Positions 1 to 8,132 are shown, numbered from the stretch's first letter. The stretch is 22,976 nt of DNA from Gp6-AA40 sp050742535 (GCA_050742535.1 JBOGIQ010000055.1:1-22976), one strand, 5' to 3'. Notes: a model not told the origin generated them from the letters alone. Numbers and translations are program-made.

Positions 1-2
1 GC

Positions 3-146
3 TCGGCGAAGCTGCCGCCGGCGGGCGGCGGGATCTATCGCGGTTCCGGCCAGGTCGTCATGGCCGGCCGCTGGGATGTCACGGTCGATGTCACTCGTGG
101 CGGACAACGACTTGGCAGCAGGCGGTTTGCCGTGGTGGCGCGATGA
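3..146 (+). CDS. FixH/YtkA-like domain protein, C-terminal end only
   Basis: The reading frame is open from the window edge to the TGA at 144-146 and gives 47 residues. The tail contains a short strand-rich stretch ending in 'MAGRWDVTVDVTRGG', the pattern of the C-terminal strands of FixH/YtkA-like Ig-fold domains. In metal-efflux loci such a domain is a separate periplasmic or lipoprotein subunit or is fused to the RND adaptor (CusB-like) protein. The stop codon overlaps the start of the pump gene (ATGA at 143-146), so the two are translationally coupled and belong to one operon. From this fragment I cannot tell whether the full protein is a stand-alone FixH-like protein or a CusB adaptor with a C-terminal YtkA domain. 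The same type of domain recurs on the minus strand at 8764-9210. Confidence 0.6.
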   Translation, partial: SAKLPPAGGGIYRGSGQVVMAGRWDVTVDVTRGGQRLGSRRFAVVAR

Positions 147-3100
147 TCGAACGGCTCGTCGAGTGGTGCGCCCGCAACCGCTTCCTCGTCGTCACGGGGA
201 CGGTGATGCTCACCCTCTGGGGCATCTGGACGATGCGATCGATCCCGGTGGACGCGGTCCCGGACATCTCGGATGTCCAGGTGATCGTGTCGACGGAATG
301 GCCGGGAAGGAGTCCTGATCTCATCGAGGATCAGGTCACCTATCCGATCGTGTCGGCGCTCATCTCGACGCCGCGCGTCAGAAGCGTGCGCGGGTTCACC
401 GATTTCGGCGTTTCGTACGTCTACGTTATCTTCGACGACTCGGCCGACATGTACTGGGCGCGCAGCCGTGTCGTCGAATACCTGCAGGGGATCCGCGGCC
501 AGCTTCCCGAGGGCGTGAATCCTGTCATCGGGCCGGATGCGACCGGTGTCGGATGGGTGTTCGAGTACGCGCTGGTTGACGAAACCGGCCGGCACTCCCT
601 GGCCGACCTGCGCAGCTTCCAGGACTGGTATCTGAAGTTCTGGCTCGCGTCCGTGCCGGGTGTTGCGGAAGTCGCCAGCATCGGCGGGTTCGTCCAGCAG
701 TATCAGGTGACGGTGGACCCAGTCCGGTTGGCTGGCTACAACCTGGGTATTCGTGATCTCGTCGAGGCGATTCGTGCGAGCAACAACGACGTGGAGGGTC
801 GACTGCTGGAGTTCGCCGGACGCGAATACATGGTGCGCGGGCGCGGGTATCTGAAATCCGTCGCGGACATCGAGGAGATTTCACTCGGCGCGAGCGCCAG
901 CGGCACGCCCATTCAGGTTGCCGACGTCGCGCGCGTCAGTCTCGGGCCGGATATCCGGCGTGGCGTCGCCGAGCTCGACGGCCGCGGGGAAGTCGTCGGC
1001 GGCATCGTCGTGATGCGGTTCGGCGAGAACGCACTGCGCGTGATCGACGGCGTCAAGGCCAAGTTGCGCGAGGTGCAGGGCGCGATGCCGGAAGGCATGC
1101 GCATCGTCCCGACCTACGACCGTTCCGGCCTGATCAACGACTCACTCGCAACGCTGCGGAGAACGCTGATCGAGGAGGCGATCGTCGTCTCGATCGTCAT
1201 CGTCATCTTCCTGTTCCACCTGCGCTCGGCGATCGTGCCGATCATCGCGCTGCCGATCGCGGTGGCGGCGTCGTTCATCCCCATGTACTACCTGGGCGTC
1301 AGTGCGAACATCATGTCGCTCGGCGGCATCGCGCTCGCCATCGGTGTCCTCGTCGATGCCGCGATGGTGATGGTCGAGAACGCCTACCGTCGCCTCTCCG
1401 AACCGCGGGAGGACGGCACGATCGTGCCGTACGAAGAGCAGCCGCAGGTGGCGGTCGCCGCCGCGACGCAGGTCGGACGCGCCATTTTCTTCTCCCTCGC
1501 CATCATCGTCGTGTCGTTCGCCCCCGTCTTCCTGCTCGAGGCCCAGGAAGGCCGCATGTTCCGACCGCTGGCGTTTACGAAAACGTTCGCGATGGTTGCT
1601 GCGGCACTGCTGTCAATCAGTCTGGTGCCCGTGCTGATGGCGTTCTTCATCCGGGGTCGACGGCTCCGGCCTGAATCGGAGAATCCGGTCTCGAGGTTCT
1701 TCACGCTCCTGTACGCGCCAGTGTTGAAGCTGGCACTGCGCTGGCGATGGGCGGCGCTGCTGATCAACTTCGCGGTCATCCCGCTGACGGTTCCGCTGCT
1801 GTTCGTGATCGGCAGCGAGTTCATGCCGCCGCTGTACGAAGGCTCATTGCTTTACATGCCGACGTCGCCACCCGGCGTGTCGATCACCGAAGCGACGCGA
1901 CTCCTGCAGCAGCAGGACAAGCTGCTGCGCCAGTTCCCGGAGGTGGAACGGGTCTTCGGCACCGTCGGTCGCGGCACAAGCCCTACGGACAACTCGCCGA
2001 TGGGCATGGTGAACACGACGGTGACGCTGAAGCCGCGGTCCGAATGGCGCGCCGGGATGACGCTCGAGGAGCTCCAGGGAGAAATGGATGCGGCCCTGCA
2101 GTTCCCCGGGTTCCCGAACGTCTGGACGCAGCCGATTCGCAACCGGCTCGACATGCTGCTCACCGGGATCAAGACCCCGGTGGGCATCAAGATTTTTGGA
2201 CCGGACCTGGCGGTCATTCAGCGAGTCGGCCAGGACATCGAGCGCGCGCTGCAGGCTGTCGAGGGCACGCGGAGTGTCTACGCCGAGCGGGTCACGCAGG
2301 GCTACTTCACCGATATCCAGATCAACCGTGCGGCCATCGCGCGACATGGCCTGACAGTCGCCGACGTCCAGGACGTGATTCAGTCCGCCCTGGGCGGTGA
2401 AAACGTGACGCGCACAATCGAAGGGCGCGAGCGATACCCGGTGAATGTGCGGTACGAGCGCGACTTCAGGCAGTCCATTCCCGACCTTGGGCGGGTATTC
2501 GTCACGGCCCCCTCAGGCGCGCAGATTCCGCTCGGACAGTTGGCCGACATCTCGCTGACGACCGGGCCGGCGATGATTCGCGACGAGAACGCGCAGCTCG
2601 CCGGATACGTGTACATCGACACTGCGACCCGGGACATCGGCGGGTACGTCGAGCGTGCGCGCGTGGCGATCGCAGAATCCGTGCAGTTTCCGCCGGGCTA
2701 CACGCTGCAGTGGACCGGCCAGTACGAATTCCAGGTCCGCGCGCGCGAGCGGCTGCGCATCCTGATTCCCATCGTCCTGTTCGTCATCTTCCTGTTGCTC
2801 TACATGACGTTCCACTCGGTCTCCGAGGCGTCAATCGTCATGTTGTCGGTCGTGTATGCGATGACCGGCGGCGTCATCCTGCAGTGGCTGCTTGGTTACA
2901 ACTTCTCGGTGGCGGTGTGGGTTGGTTACATCGCGTTGTATGGCGTAGCTGTCCAGACCGGTGTCGTGATGGTCGTCTACCTGCACGAAGCACTCGACCG
3001 CCGGTTGAAGCGGGGCGGCGAAGTCACGGCGCAGGACATCTGGGACGCCACCGTCGACGGCTCGATCCTGCGACTGCGACCAAAGCTGATGACCGTGACC

Positions 3101-3301
3101 GTCGTGATGGCATCACTCGTACCGATCATGTGGAGCAGCGGCGTTGGCTCCGACGTGATGAAGCCGATCGCCGCGCCGATCATCGGCGGGATGATCACCT
3201 CGACGATTCACGTGTTGATCATCACGCCGGTGATTTTCTACATCATGAAGTTGCGGGCGCTGCGGCGAGGCTCACTTCGCGTGTCGGCAATTTCGCATTG
3301 A
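143..3301 (+). CDS. cusA: CusA/CzcA-family heavy-metal efflux RND transporter
   Basis: This is a full-length 1052-residue inner-membrane RND pump of the heavy-metal-efflux family. It uses proton flow to push metal ions from the periplasm or cytoplasm through an adaptor and an outer-membrane channel. The N-terminus has the first membrane helix followed by the 'VDAVPDISDVQV' stretch. The central helix 4 motif reads 'AIGVLVDAAMVMVEN', of the monovalent (Cu/Ag, CusA-like) type rather than the CzcA type. In the periplasmic domain, Met622 (in 'SPMGMV') and Met671 (in 'NRLDML') align with the CusA metal-binding methionines Met573 and Met623; I could not place the third (Met672). A second block of helices ends near residue 1040. 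The start overlaps the stop of the upstream FixH-like gene. Copper/silver specificity is inferred from these motifs only; the family assignment is secure. Confidence 0.93.
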   Translation: MIERLVEWCARNRFLVVTGTVMLTLWGIWTMRSIPVDAVPDISDVQVIVSTEWPGRSPDLIEDQVTYPIVSALISTPRVRSVRGFTDFGVSYVYVIFDDSADMYWARSRVVEYLQGIRGQLPEGVNPVIGPDATGVGWVFEYALVDETGRHSLADLRSFQDWYLKFWLASVPGVAEVASIGGFVQQYQVTVDPVRLAGYNLGIRDLVEAIRASNNDVEGRLLEFAGREYMVRGRGYLKSVADIEEISLGASASGTPIQVADVARVSLGPDIRRGVAELDGRGEVVGGIVVMRFGENALRVIDGVKAKLREVQGAMPEGMRIVPTYDRSGLINDSLATLRRTLIEEAIVVSIVIVIFLFHLRSAIVPIIALPIAVAASFIPMYYLGVSANIMSLGGIALAIGVLVDAAMVMVENAYRRLSEPREDGTIVPYEEQPQVAVAAATQVGRAIFFSLAIIVVSFAPVFLLEAQEGRMFRPLAFTKTFAMVAAALLSISLVPVLMAFFIRGRRLRPESENPVSRFFTLLYAPVLKLALRWRWAALLINFAVIPLTVPLLFVIGSEFMPPLYEGSLLYMPTSPPGVSITEATRLLQQQDKLLRQFPEVERVFGTVGRGTSPTDNSPMGMVNTTVTLKPRSEWRAGMTLEELQGEMDAALQFPGFPNVWTQPIRNRLDMLLTGIKTPVGIKIFGPDLAVIQRVGQDIERALQAVEGTRSVYAERVTQGYFTDIQINRAAIARHGLTVADVQDVIQSALGGENVTRTIEGRERYPVNVRYERDFRQSIPDLGRVFVTAPSGAQIPLGQLADISLTTGPAMIRDENAQLAGYVYIDTATRDIGGYVERARVAIAESVQFPPGYTLQWTGQYEFQVRARERLRILIPIVLFVIFLLLYMTFHSVSEASIVMLSVVYAMTGGVILQWLLGYNFSVAVWVGYIALYGVAVQTGVVMVVYLHEALDRRLKRGGEVTAQDIWDATVDGSILRLRPKLMTVTVVMASLVPIMWSSGVGSDVMKPIAAPIIGGMITSTIHVLIITPVIFYIMKLRALRRGSLRVSAISH

Positions 3302-3310
3302 TGGGGCCTC

Positions 3311-3421
3311 ATGCTTCGCACCGCCATCACGGTGGCGATGTGTGGCGTTGTCCTGGGATGTTCGGGGCGTGTCGTACGGCTGGCTGGTTCAGTCTCGGCG
3401 AGCTCCAACTCAGCCTGTTGA
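3311..3421 (+). CDS. Tiny lipoprotein-like ORF, possible gene remnant
   Basis: A 36-codon ORF begins 9 bases after the pump's stop codon. Its first 17 residues look like a lipoprotein signal: a basic start (MLR), a hydrophobic run and 'VVLGC' as lipobox. It then stops after about 19 further residues (TGA at 3419-3421) with no recognisable domain. It may be a very small lipoprotein, or the surviving 5' end of a larger periplasmic gene lost by deletion or frameshift. No convincing ribosome-binding site precedes it. Chance cannot be excluded at this length. Confidence 0.25.
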   Translation: MLRTAITVAMCGVVLGCSGRVVRLAGSVSASSNSAC

Positions 3422-3436
3422 CAGGCAGGACCTGGC

Positions 3437-3450
3437 CGCGCCGCGGCGCG
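3437..3450. repeat. GC palindrome between convergent genes
   Basis: The 14 bases read CGCGCCG then CGGCGCG, a perfect palindrome. It lies in the gap between the plus-strand pump and the minus-strand LysR gene, where a two-way terminator would be expected. It lacks a loop and a T-run, so a terminator role is weakly supported. Confidence 0.25.
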
Positions 3451-3472
3451 AATAGCGACAACATCCATGAAG

Positions 3473-4393
3473 CTACTTGGCGGCCCTCCTGGGTCGCGGC
3501 GGTGCCGCCTTCATCGGAAACGTCCGTTCCAGAAGCTGCAGCATCGCCCGGCAGGCGGCGCCGTGATGCTTGTGTAGGTGATCGACCACGAAGAACTCAC
3601 GTGTCGGGAGTTCGGTCTTGATGTGCACCGGGGCAACGCGGCGGCTCGCGAGATCCTCCTCGACCGTCAGCCGCGAGACCATGGCAACGCCCAAACCGGC
3701 CATGACGGCCCGTTTGATGGCGTCGGGATTGTCGAACGTCATCGTGCGCGTCGGTGCAAGCCGCTGACGGTGCCACCACGCCGCCAGCTGCCGCCGAGTA
3801 TCGGATCCCTCCTCACGTAGCAGCCACGTTTCCGCTTCAAGCTGATTCGGCTTCACGACCCGAGCCCGCGCCAGCGGGGAGTTCGGTGGTGCGATCATCA
3901 CGAACTCGTCCCGCGACAAACCGCGCGCCTGTAGTTCGCCCGATGGGAGTGCGCCCGCGACGATGGCCATGTCCAGATCGTTACGGGCAACGCGCTCCGC
4001 GATCACGTGCATCGGACCTATCTCGAAACGGAGATCGTAGTTCTCGTGCTCGTTCCGATACTGGGCCAGCAGCGTCGGAAGCAAGTACAGGCCAGGCGTC
4101 GCCGTCGCACCCAGCCGGATGCGGCCGACTGCTCCGCGGGCGACCTCCTGCATTCGTTCGTGCGCGCGGTCGACGGCGCCGAGGATGCGGCGTGCTTCCT
4201 CCAGGAAGACTTCACCAGCGACGGTCAGCGAGACGCGGCGCGCTCGATTCAGAAGCGTGGCGCCGACCTCGTCCTCCAGCAGCGCAATCTGATGGGACAC
4301 GGCCGGCTGGGAGAGATTGCAGAGGCTCGCAGCCCGGGCGAAGTGCCGTAGCTCCGCGACGGCCACGAAGGTCCGCAACTGGCGGAGTTCCAT
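3473..4393 (-). CDS. LysR-family transcriptional regulator
   Basis: The 306-residue protein has the classic LysR layout. Residues 1-60 form the winged helix-turn-helix, opening 'MELRQLRTFVAVAE' with the recognition-helix segment 'NLSQPAVSHQI'. A linker helix follows, and from about residue 90 comes the periplasmic-binding-protein-like effector domain. The length is normal for the family. It is transcribed away from the hemoglobin/persulfide operon starting at 4481, with 87 bases between the two start codons. LysR proteins commonly control their divergent neighbour, so that operon is the likely target. The effector cannot be read from the sequence; a sulfur or redox signal would fit the neighbouring genes. 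A TAAACT box six bases upstream of the ATG suggests a leaderless transcript. Confidence 0.93.
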   Translation of the reverse strand: MELRQLRTFVAVAELRHFARAASLCNLSQPAVSHQIALLEDEVGATLLNRARRVSLTVAGEVFLEEARRILGAVDRAHERMQEVARGAVGRIRLGATATPGLYLLPTLLAQYRNEHENYDLRFEIGPMHVIAERVARNDLDMAIVAGALPSGELQARGLSRDEFVMIAPPNSPLARARVVKPNQLEAETWLLREEGSDTRRQLAAWWHRQRLAPTRTMTFDNPDAIKRAVMAGLGVAMVSRLTVEEDLASRRVAPVHIKTELPTREFFVVDHLHKHHGAACRAMLQLLERTFPMKAAPPRPRRAAK

Positions 4394-4399
4394 TCGCGC

Positions 4400-4405
4400 A
4401 GTTTA
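4400..4405 (-). promoter_or_regulatory. Putative -10 box for the LysR gene (leaderless start)
   Basis: On the minus strand TAAACT ends six bases before the ATG of the LysR gene and fits TANNNT. No Shine-Dalgarno sequence is visible between them, so transcription would start at or next to the AUG. It also overlaps the outer copy of the ATCAGACG repeat, which would allow autorepression. Confidence 0.35.
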
Positions 4406-4443
4406 TCAGACGGATTCAATCGTTTCATTGGACGAATCAGACG
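4405..4443. promoter_or_regulatory. Candidate LysR operator between divergent genes
   Basis: The short divergent spacer holds two direct copies of ATCAGACG (4405-4412 and 4436-4443), 31 bp apart. Between them is the interrupted inverted repeat GATTC (4413-4417) with GAATC (4434-4438), which encloses CAAT/ATTG half-sites. LysR proteins typically bind interrupted dyads spread over 50-60 bp beside a divergent promoter, so this is the natural operator candidate. The assignment rests on position and symmetry only. Confidence 0.4.
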
Positions 4444-4480
4444 AGGACTCGTACATTCGCTCTGTCAGAAGGAGAGAACG

Positions 4481-4960
4481 ATGACTCGAATGACGCGATT
4501 GGGAATGACGACGGTGTTGGCGGGAGTGCTCGTCGTCTCGGTCGTCGGCGTGGCAACTGCGCAGGACAAGCCCAAGCCGCTTTACGACCGACTTGGCGGT
4601 GTTTACAGCATCGCCACCGTTGTGGACGATTTCATCGAACGTCTGCTCGTCAACCCCACCTTGAACGCGAACCCGGCGATCAACCAGGCGCGCGCACATG
4701 TCCCCAAGGCTGGCTTGAAGTTCCAGGTCACCGCGCTCGTGTGCGAGGTGACCGGTGGACCATGCAAGTACACGGGCCGGGCGATGAAGGAATCGCACCA
4801 GCAACTGAACATCACCGAGGGGCAGTGGCAGGCCATGGTGGCTGATTTCCAGAAGACGCTCGACACATTCAAGGTGCCGGTCAAAGAACAGAAGGAACTG
4901 ATTGCGATTGTCGGCAGCACGAAGAAGGACATCGTGACGCCGCCGGCGAGTCAGCGCTAG
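4481..4960 (+). CDS. Exported group 1 truncated hemoglobin
   Basis: The 159-residue product starts with a signal peptide (hydrophobic residues about 9-25, likely cleavage after 'VATA' near residue 27). A 2-on-2 globin domain follows: 'LYDRLGGVYSI' at 34-44 is the family's N-terminal signature, and 'MKESHQQLNI' places the proximal heme ligand at His106. Group 1 truncated hemoglobins bind O2 or NO and can act as dioxygenases; the exported form would work in the periplasm. Cys88 and Cys95 could form a disulfide after export. The ATG follows a good ribosome-binding site (AAGGAG, 4469-4474). It is the first gene of the operon divergent from LysR and is followed, after 66 bases, by the transporter gene. 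The electron donor and true substrate are unknown. Confidence 0.85.
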   Translation: MTRMTRLGMTTVLAGVLVVSVVGVATAQDKPKPLYDRLGGVYSIATVVDDFIERLLVNPTLNANPAINQARAHVPKAGLKFQVTALVCEVTGGPCKYTGRAMKESHQQLNITEGQWQAMVADFQKTLDTFKVPVKEQKELIAIVGSTKKDIVTPPASQR

Positions 4961-5026
4961 CCCGGGTGTTGGCGGAGTACATCGAGGTCATTGGGACGCG
5001 ATAGGTCGGCACCAGCAGGTCCGGCT

Positions 5027-6277
5027 GTGCAACTGGGCCTTCGCGAGAACATTGGACAGTTCTCGCTCCTGGTGGTCGTCAACGCATTCGTCGGCGCCAT
5101 GGCCGGCCTGGAGCGCAGCATCCTTCCGGCGATCGCGGAGCAGGAGTTCCAGCTTGTCGCCCGCACGGCGATGCTGTCGTTCATCGTCGTGTTTGGTGTT
5201 GCCAAAGCCCTCACCAACTACGGTGCGGGGTGGGTCTCGGACCGCTGGGGACGAAAGCACGTGCTGGTCGCGGGGTGGCTCGTCGCCGTGCCCGTGCCGT
5301 TCCTCCTGATGTGGGCGCCGACGTGGAATTGGGTACTGGTGGCGAACGTCCTGCTCGGCGTCAGCCAGGGCCTGACGTGGTCGACGACGGTCATCATGAA
5401 GATCGACCTTGTCGGTCCGCGACAGCGGGGACTGGCGATGGGCTTCAACGAGTTTGCGGGCTACGTGGCGCTCGCCGCGAGCGCTCTGGCGACCGGTTGG
5501 ATTGCCGCGCGGTACGGCCTTCGGCCGCAGCCGTTCTATCTCGGAGTCGGATTCGCCATCATCGGACTCGCCCTGTCGGCCCTCCTCGTCCGGGAAACCC
5601 GTCACCACACCTCGCACGAATCGGCCGTCGTCGGAACGCTCTCTCCCGAGAGTGCGCCAACGCCTCGCGAGGTGTTCTGGCGAACCACGTTGGTCGACAA
5701 GAACCTGTCGAGCGTCAGCCAGGCTGGGCTCGTCAACAACCTGAATGATGGGATGGCCTGGGGGCTTTTCCCGATGGTGTTTACCGCGGCCGGGATGAGC
5801 CTAGCGCAGGTGGGATTGCTCGCGGCAGTTTATCCGGCCACGTGGGGTGTCGGTCAGCTGGTCACCGGTGCACTTTCGGACCGCAGCGGTCGGAAGCCGC
5901 TCATCGTCTGGGGCATGTGGATCCAGGCTGCTGGAATCGGTGTCACGACGCTCTCGCGTACGTTCGCAGGATTCATTGTTGGGGCAGTGTTGCTCGGGAT
6001 TGGGACGGCAATGGTCTATCCCACGCTACTTGCCGCGATCGGCGATGTCGCGCACCCATCGTGGCGTGCAACCGCTGTCGGCATCTATCGTTTCTGGCGT
6101 GACCTTGGGTATGCCATCGGCGCGGCACTCGCAGGCGTCACGGCAGACGCCTTCGGGTTGGCTGCCGCTATGTGGGTGGTCGCGGGACTGACCTTTCTGT
6201 CGGGAGTCGTATCAGCCATCCGGATGGCAGAAACGCTGCCTGCTGGTGCGCCCAAAATGCGTCGGAGCGAATCATGA
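5027..6277 (+). CDS. Major facilitator superfamily transporter
   Basis: This is a 12-helix MFS permease of about 416 residues. Motif A occurs in both halves, 'GWVSDRWGRK' (Asp72 region) and 'GALSDRSGRK' (Asp285 region), as expected from the internal duplication. No ATG precedes the first membrane helix. I chose the GTG at 5027 because AGCAGG ends seven bases upstream; the TTG at 4991, with GAGGT only two bases away, would add 12 residues. The gene lies between the hemoglobin and the rhodanese/dioxygenase gene, and its stop overlaps the latter's start (ATGA), so it belongs to the same operon. The substrate is not evident. Context allows export or import of a sulfur species or a tetrapyrrole-related compound, but that is inference. 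Confidence 0.88.
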   Translation: MQLGLRENIGQFSLLVVVNAFVGAMAGLERSILPAIAEQEFQLVARTAMLSFIVVFGVAKALTNYGAGWVSDRWGRKHVLVAGWLVAVPVPFLLMWAPTWNWVLVANVLLGVSQGLTWSTTVIMKIDLVGPRQRGLAMGFNEFAGYVALAASALATGWIAARYGLRPQPFYLGVGFAIIGLALSALLVRETRHHTSHESAVVGTLSPESAPTPREVFWRTTLVDKNLSSVSQAGLVNNLNDGMAWGLFPMVFTAAGMSLAQVGLLAAVYPATWGVGQLVTGALSDRSGRKPLIVWGMWIQAAGIGVTTLSRTFAGFIVGAVLLGIGTAMVYPTLLAAIGDVAHPSWRATAVGIYRFWRDLGYAIGAALAGVTADAFGLAAAMWVVAGLTFLSGVVSAIRMAETLPAGAPKMRRSES

Positions 6278-7395
6278 CCAAACAGATTGAGACCAGCACG
6301 CTGCAACAATGGCTCGACGCGCAGCGGCCGGTGACCGTGCTGGACATCCGCACCGACGAGGATCGCATCCAATGGGCTATACCGGGAAGCCTTCATGTCA
6401 ATGCGTACGACGCACTGAAGAACGGGCAACCGGGTGCGCTGGCGGACCTCGTCATTCCGGCTGATCGACCCGTTGTCACCGTCTGCAATCAAGGCAAGGT
6501 GAGTCAGATCGCGGCCGAGATGCTCGCGAACCGTGGCTTCGACGCGCAGTCGCTTACGGGCGGGATGAAGGCGTGGAGCCTCGCCTGGAATGCGGCCGAT
6601 GTCACGCTGACGGACTCCTCGGTGAGCGTCATTCAAGTACGGCGTACGGGCAAGGGGTGTCTTTCGTACATCGTCGCGTCGGAGGATGAGGCGGTGGTGA
6701 TCGACCCGTCGCTCGCGCCCGACGTATACCTCGACATCGCCCACCGTCATCGCTGGGCTATCCGGTACGTCCTCGAAACCCACCTCCATGCGGACCACCT
6801 GTCGCGCGCCCGCGAGTTGGCCCGGCAGGCCGGTGCCAGCCTCGTGTTACCTCCACAGGATCGCGTCAGGTTTGCATTTGCGCCGATCGCTGATGGCGAG
6901 CGGATCCAGGTGGGGCAGGCCACGCTCCGCGCGCGTCATACACCGGGGCATACCCCGGAGAGCACGTCATATGTCTTGAACGGGGCCGCGGTGTTTACCG
7001 GTGACACGCTCTTCACCAACGGCGTCGGACGCCCTGATCTGCACGCCGACGCCGAGGCCGCGCGGGCACGCGCCCGTTCGCTCTTCATGTCACTCGAGCG
7101 GCTACGGCAGCTTCCACCTGAGATCGCCGTGTTGCCCGCCCACGCCGGCGAGCCGATCGCATTCGACGGACAGCCCGTTGCCGCCCGACTCGGCGACGTC
7201 GATACGTGGCTGGGAGGCTGGCTGTCGTCGGAATCGGCATTCGTGGACCGGGTCACGTCGCACCTTCCACCCACACCGCCGAACTTTGTGCGCATCGTCG
7301 ACCTCAACGAGGCCGGTGACTTCCCATCTGGTGATCCAACGGATCTCGAAGCAGGCGCCAACCGGTGCGCGGTGAGAGAGGCTCCGGTTCTTTGA
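6274..7395 (+). CDS. Rhodanese-persulfide dioxygenase fusion (ETHE1-like MBL fold)
   Basis: The 373-residue protein has an N-terminal rhodanese domain (about 8-110) with active-site Cys71 in 'VCNQGKVS', then a metallo-beta-lactamase-fold domain. The latter carries 'THLHADH' (His170, His172, Asp174, His175), His222 in 'HTPGH', Asp244 in 'FTGDTLF' and His290 in 'PAHAGEP'. That is the metal site and 'FTNGVGRPDL' segment of ETHE1-type persulfide dioxygenases, which oxidise glutathione persulfide to sulfite with O2. A rhodanese fused on would move sulfane sulfur to or from thiosulfate. The ATG at 6274 overlaps the transporter stop. An in-frame extension upstream of 6274 lies inside the transporter gene and is not used. 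The fusion order is rhodanese first, unlike the dioxygenase-first fusions best known to me. Confidence 0.88.
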   Translation: MTKQIETSTLQQWLDAQRPVTVLDIRTDEDRIQWAIPGSLHVNAYDALKNGQPGALADLVIPADRPVVTVCNQGKVSQIAAEMLANRGFDAQSLTGGMKAWSLAWNAADVTLTDSSVSVIQVRRTGKGCLSYIVASEDEAVVIDPSLAPDVYLDIAHRHRWAIRYVLETHLHADHLSRARELARQAGASLVLPPQDRVRFAFAPIADGERIQVGQATLRARHTPGHTPESTSYVLNGAAVFTGDTLFTNGVGRPDLHADAEAARARARSLFMSLERLRQLPPEIAVLPAHAGEPIAFDGQPVAARLGDVDTWLGGWLSSESAFVDRVTSHLPPTPPNFVRIVDLNEAGDFPSGDPTDLEAGANRCAVREAPVL

Positions 7396-7408
7396 GAGAG
7401 GAGCGATT

Positions 7409-8071
7409 ATGCCGGGGTGTTGCTCAGTATTCGAAAGAGCGGCGGATCAGCACTTCAATCCGAAGAAGATCGCTCTTGAGTTGCAGCGCTACCGCGAGAA
7501 GGGCCCTGGTCCGACGACTCGGTTGCTCGCCGACGGTATCGCACAGTCCGGCGCGCTGAGTGGCAGGGTCCTCGACGTCGGCTCAGGCATCGGTGCCCTG
7601 ACTTTTTCCCTTCTCGAGCAAGGAGCGGCAAGTGCGATCGCAGTTGATGCATCGACAGCGTACGTCGGCGCAGCTCGTGACGAGGCAGTTCGCCGCGGGC
7701 GAACGGACGCTATCCAATTCGTCCACGCCGATTTCGTCGAGACCGCATCCCAGCTTCCATCTGCAAGTGTCGTGACGCTCGATCGCGTTGTCTGCTGCTA
7801 TCCCTCGTGGGAGCGCCTCCTCGATGCGGCGCTTGAACATGCCGAGCGGTGTATCGCGCTGTCCTATCCACGGGACGCCTGGTACGTGCGTCTGGGAATG
7901 ACGTTTGAAAACGGCCAGCGGTGGCTTGCGCGAAACTCTTTCCGGACATTCGTGCATCCGGTCCAGAAGATCGAGGAGATAATCCGCGTGGCCGGCTTTG
8001 AGCTTTCGAGCCGACGCGAGACGTGGATATGGTCGGTCGACGTCTATTTGCGCCGAGAGAACTCACAGTAG
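7409..8071 (+). CDS. Mg-protoporphyrin O-methyltransferase-like SAM methyltransferase
   Basis: The 220-residue class I methyltransferase has the SAM-binding motif 'VLDVGSGIGALT' starting at residue 54, an acidic second strand ('AVDAS'), and 'VTLDRVVCCYP' as the motif IV region. The overall pattern, including the Cys-rich start 'MPGCC' and 'LQRYREKGPGPTTRLL', matches proteins usually annotated as BchM-like. No other chlorophyll genes are present, so methylation of Mg-protoporphyrin is doubtful; another tetrapyrrole or small molecule is possible. A strong ribosome-binding site (GAGAGGAG) sits 13 bases after the stop of the upstream gene, making this the last gene of the LysR-divergent operon. 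The N-terminal Cys4-Cys5 pair is unexplained and could bind metal. Confidence 0.75.
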   Translation: MPGCCSVFERAADQHFNPKKIALELQRYREKGPGPTTRLLADGIAQSGALSGRVLDVGSGIGALTFSLLEQGAASAIAVDASTAYVGAARDEAVRRGRTDAIQFVHADFVETASQLPSASVVTLDRVVCCYPSWERLLDAALEHAERCIALSYPRDAWYVRLGMTFENGQRWLARNSFRTFVHPVQKIEEIIRVAGFELSSRRETWIWSVDVYLRRENSQ

Positions 8072-8132
8072 ACGGATGGCGGCGCCACAGTGCGGGGACG
8101 AGTTCGGTAAGATCGTGACTGGTAAAGACGAC

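Noticed and set aside
3302..3621. Plus-strand open frame overlapping the LysR gene end
   Set aside because: It is a frame shadow rich in Arg/His/Trp with no domain; the LysR gene on the other strand is unambiguous.
6172..6273. Longer start for the rhodanese/dioxygenase gene
   Set aside because: The extension lies within the last helices of the transporter gene, is Cys/Ser-rich without domain character, and the ATGA overlap at 6274 is the standard coupling.
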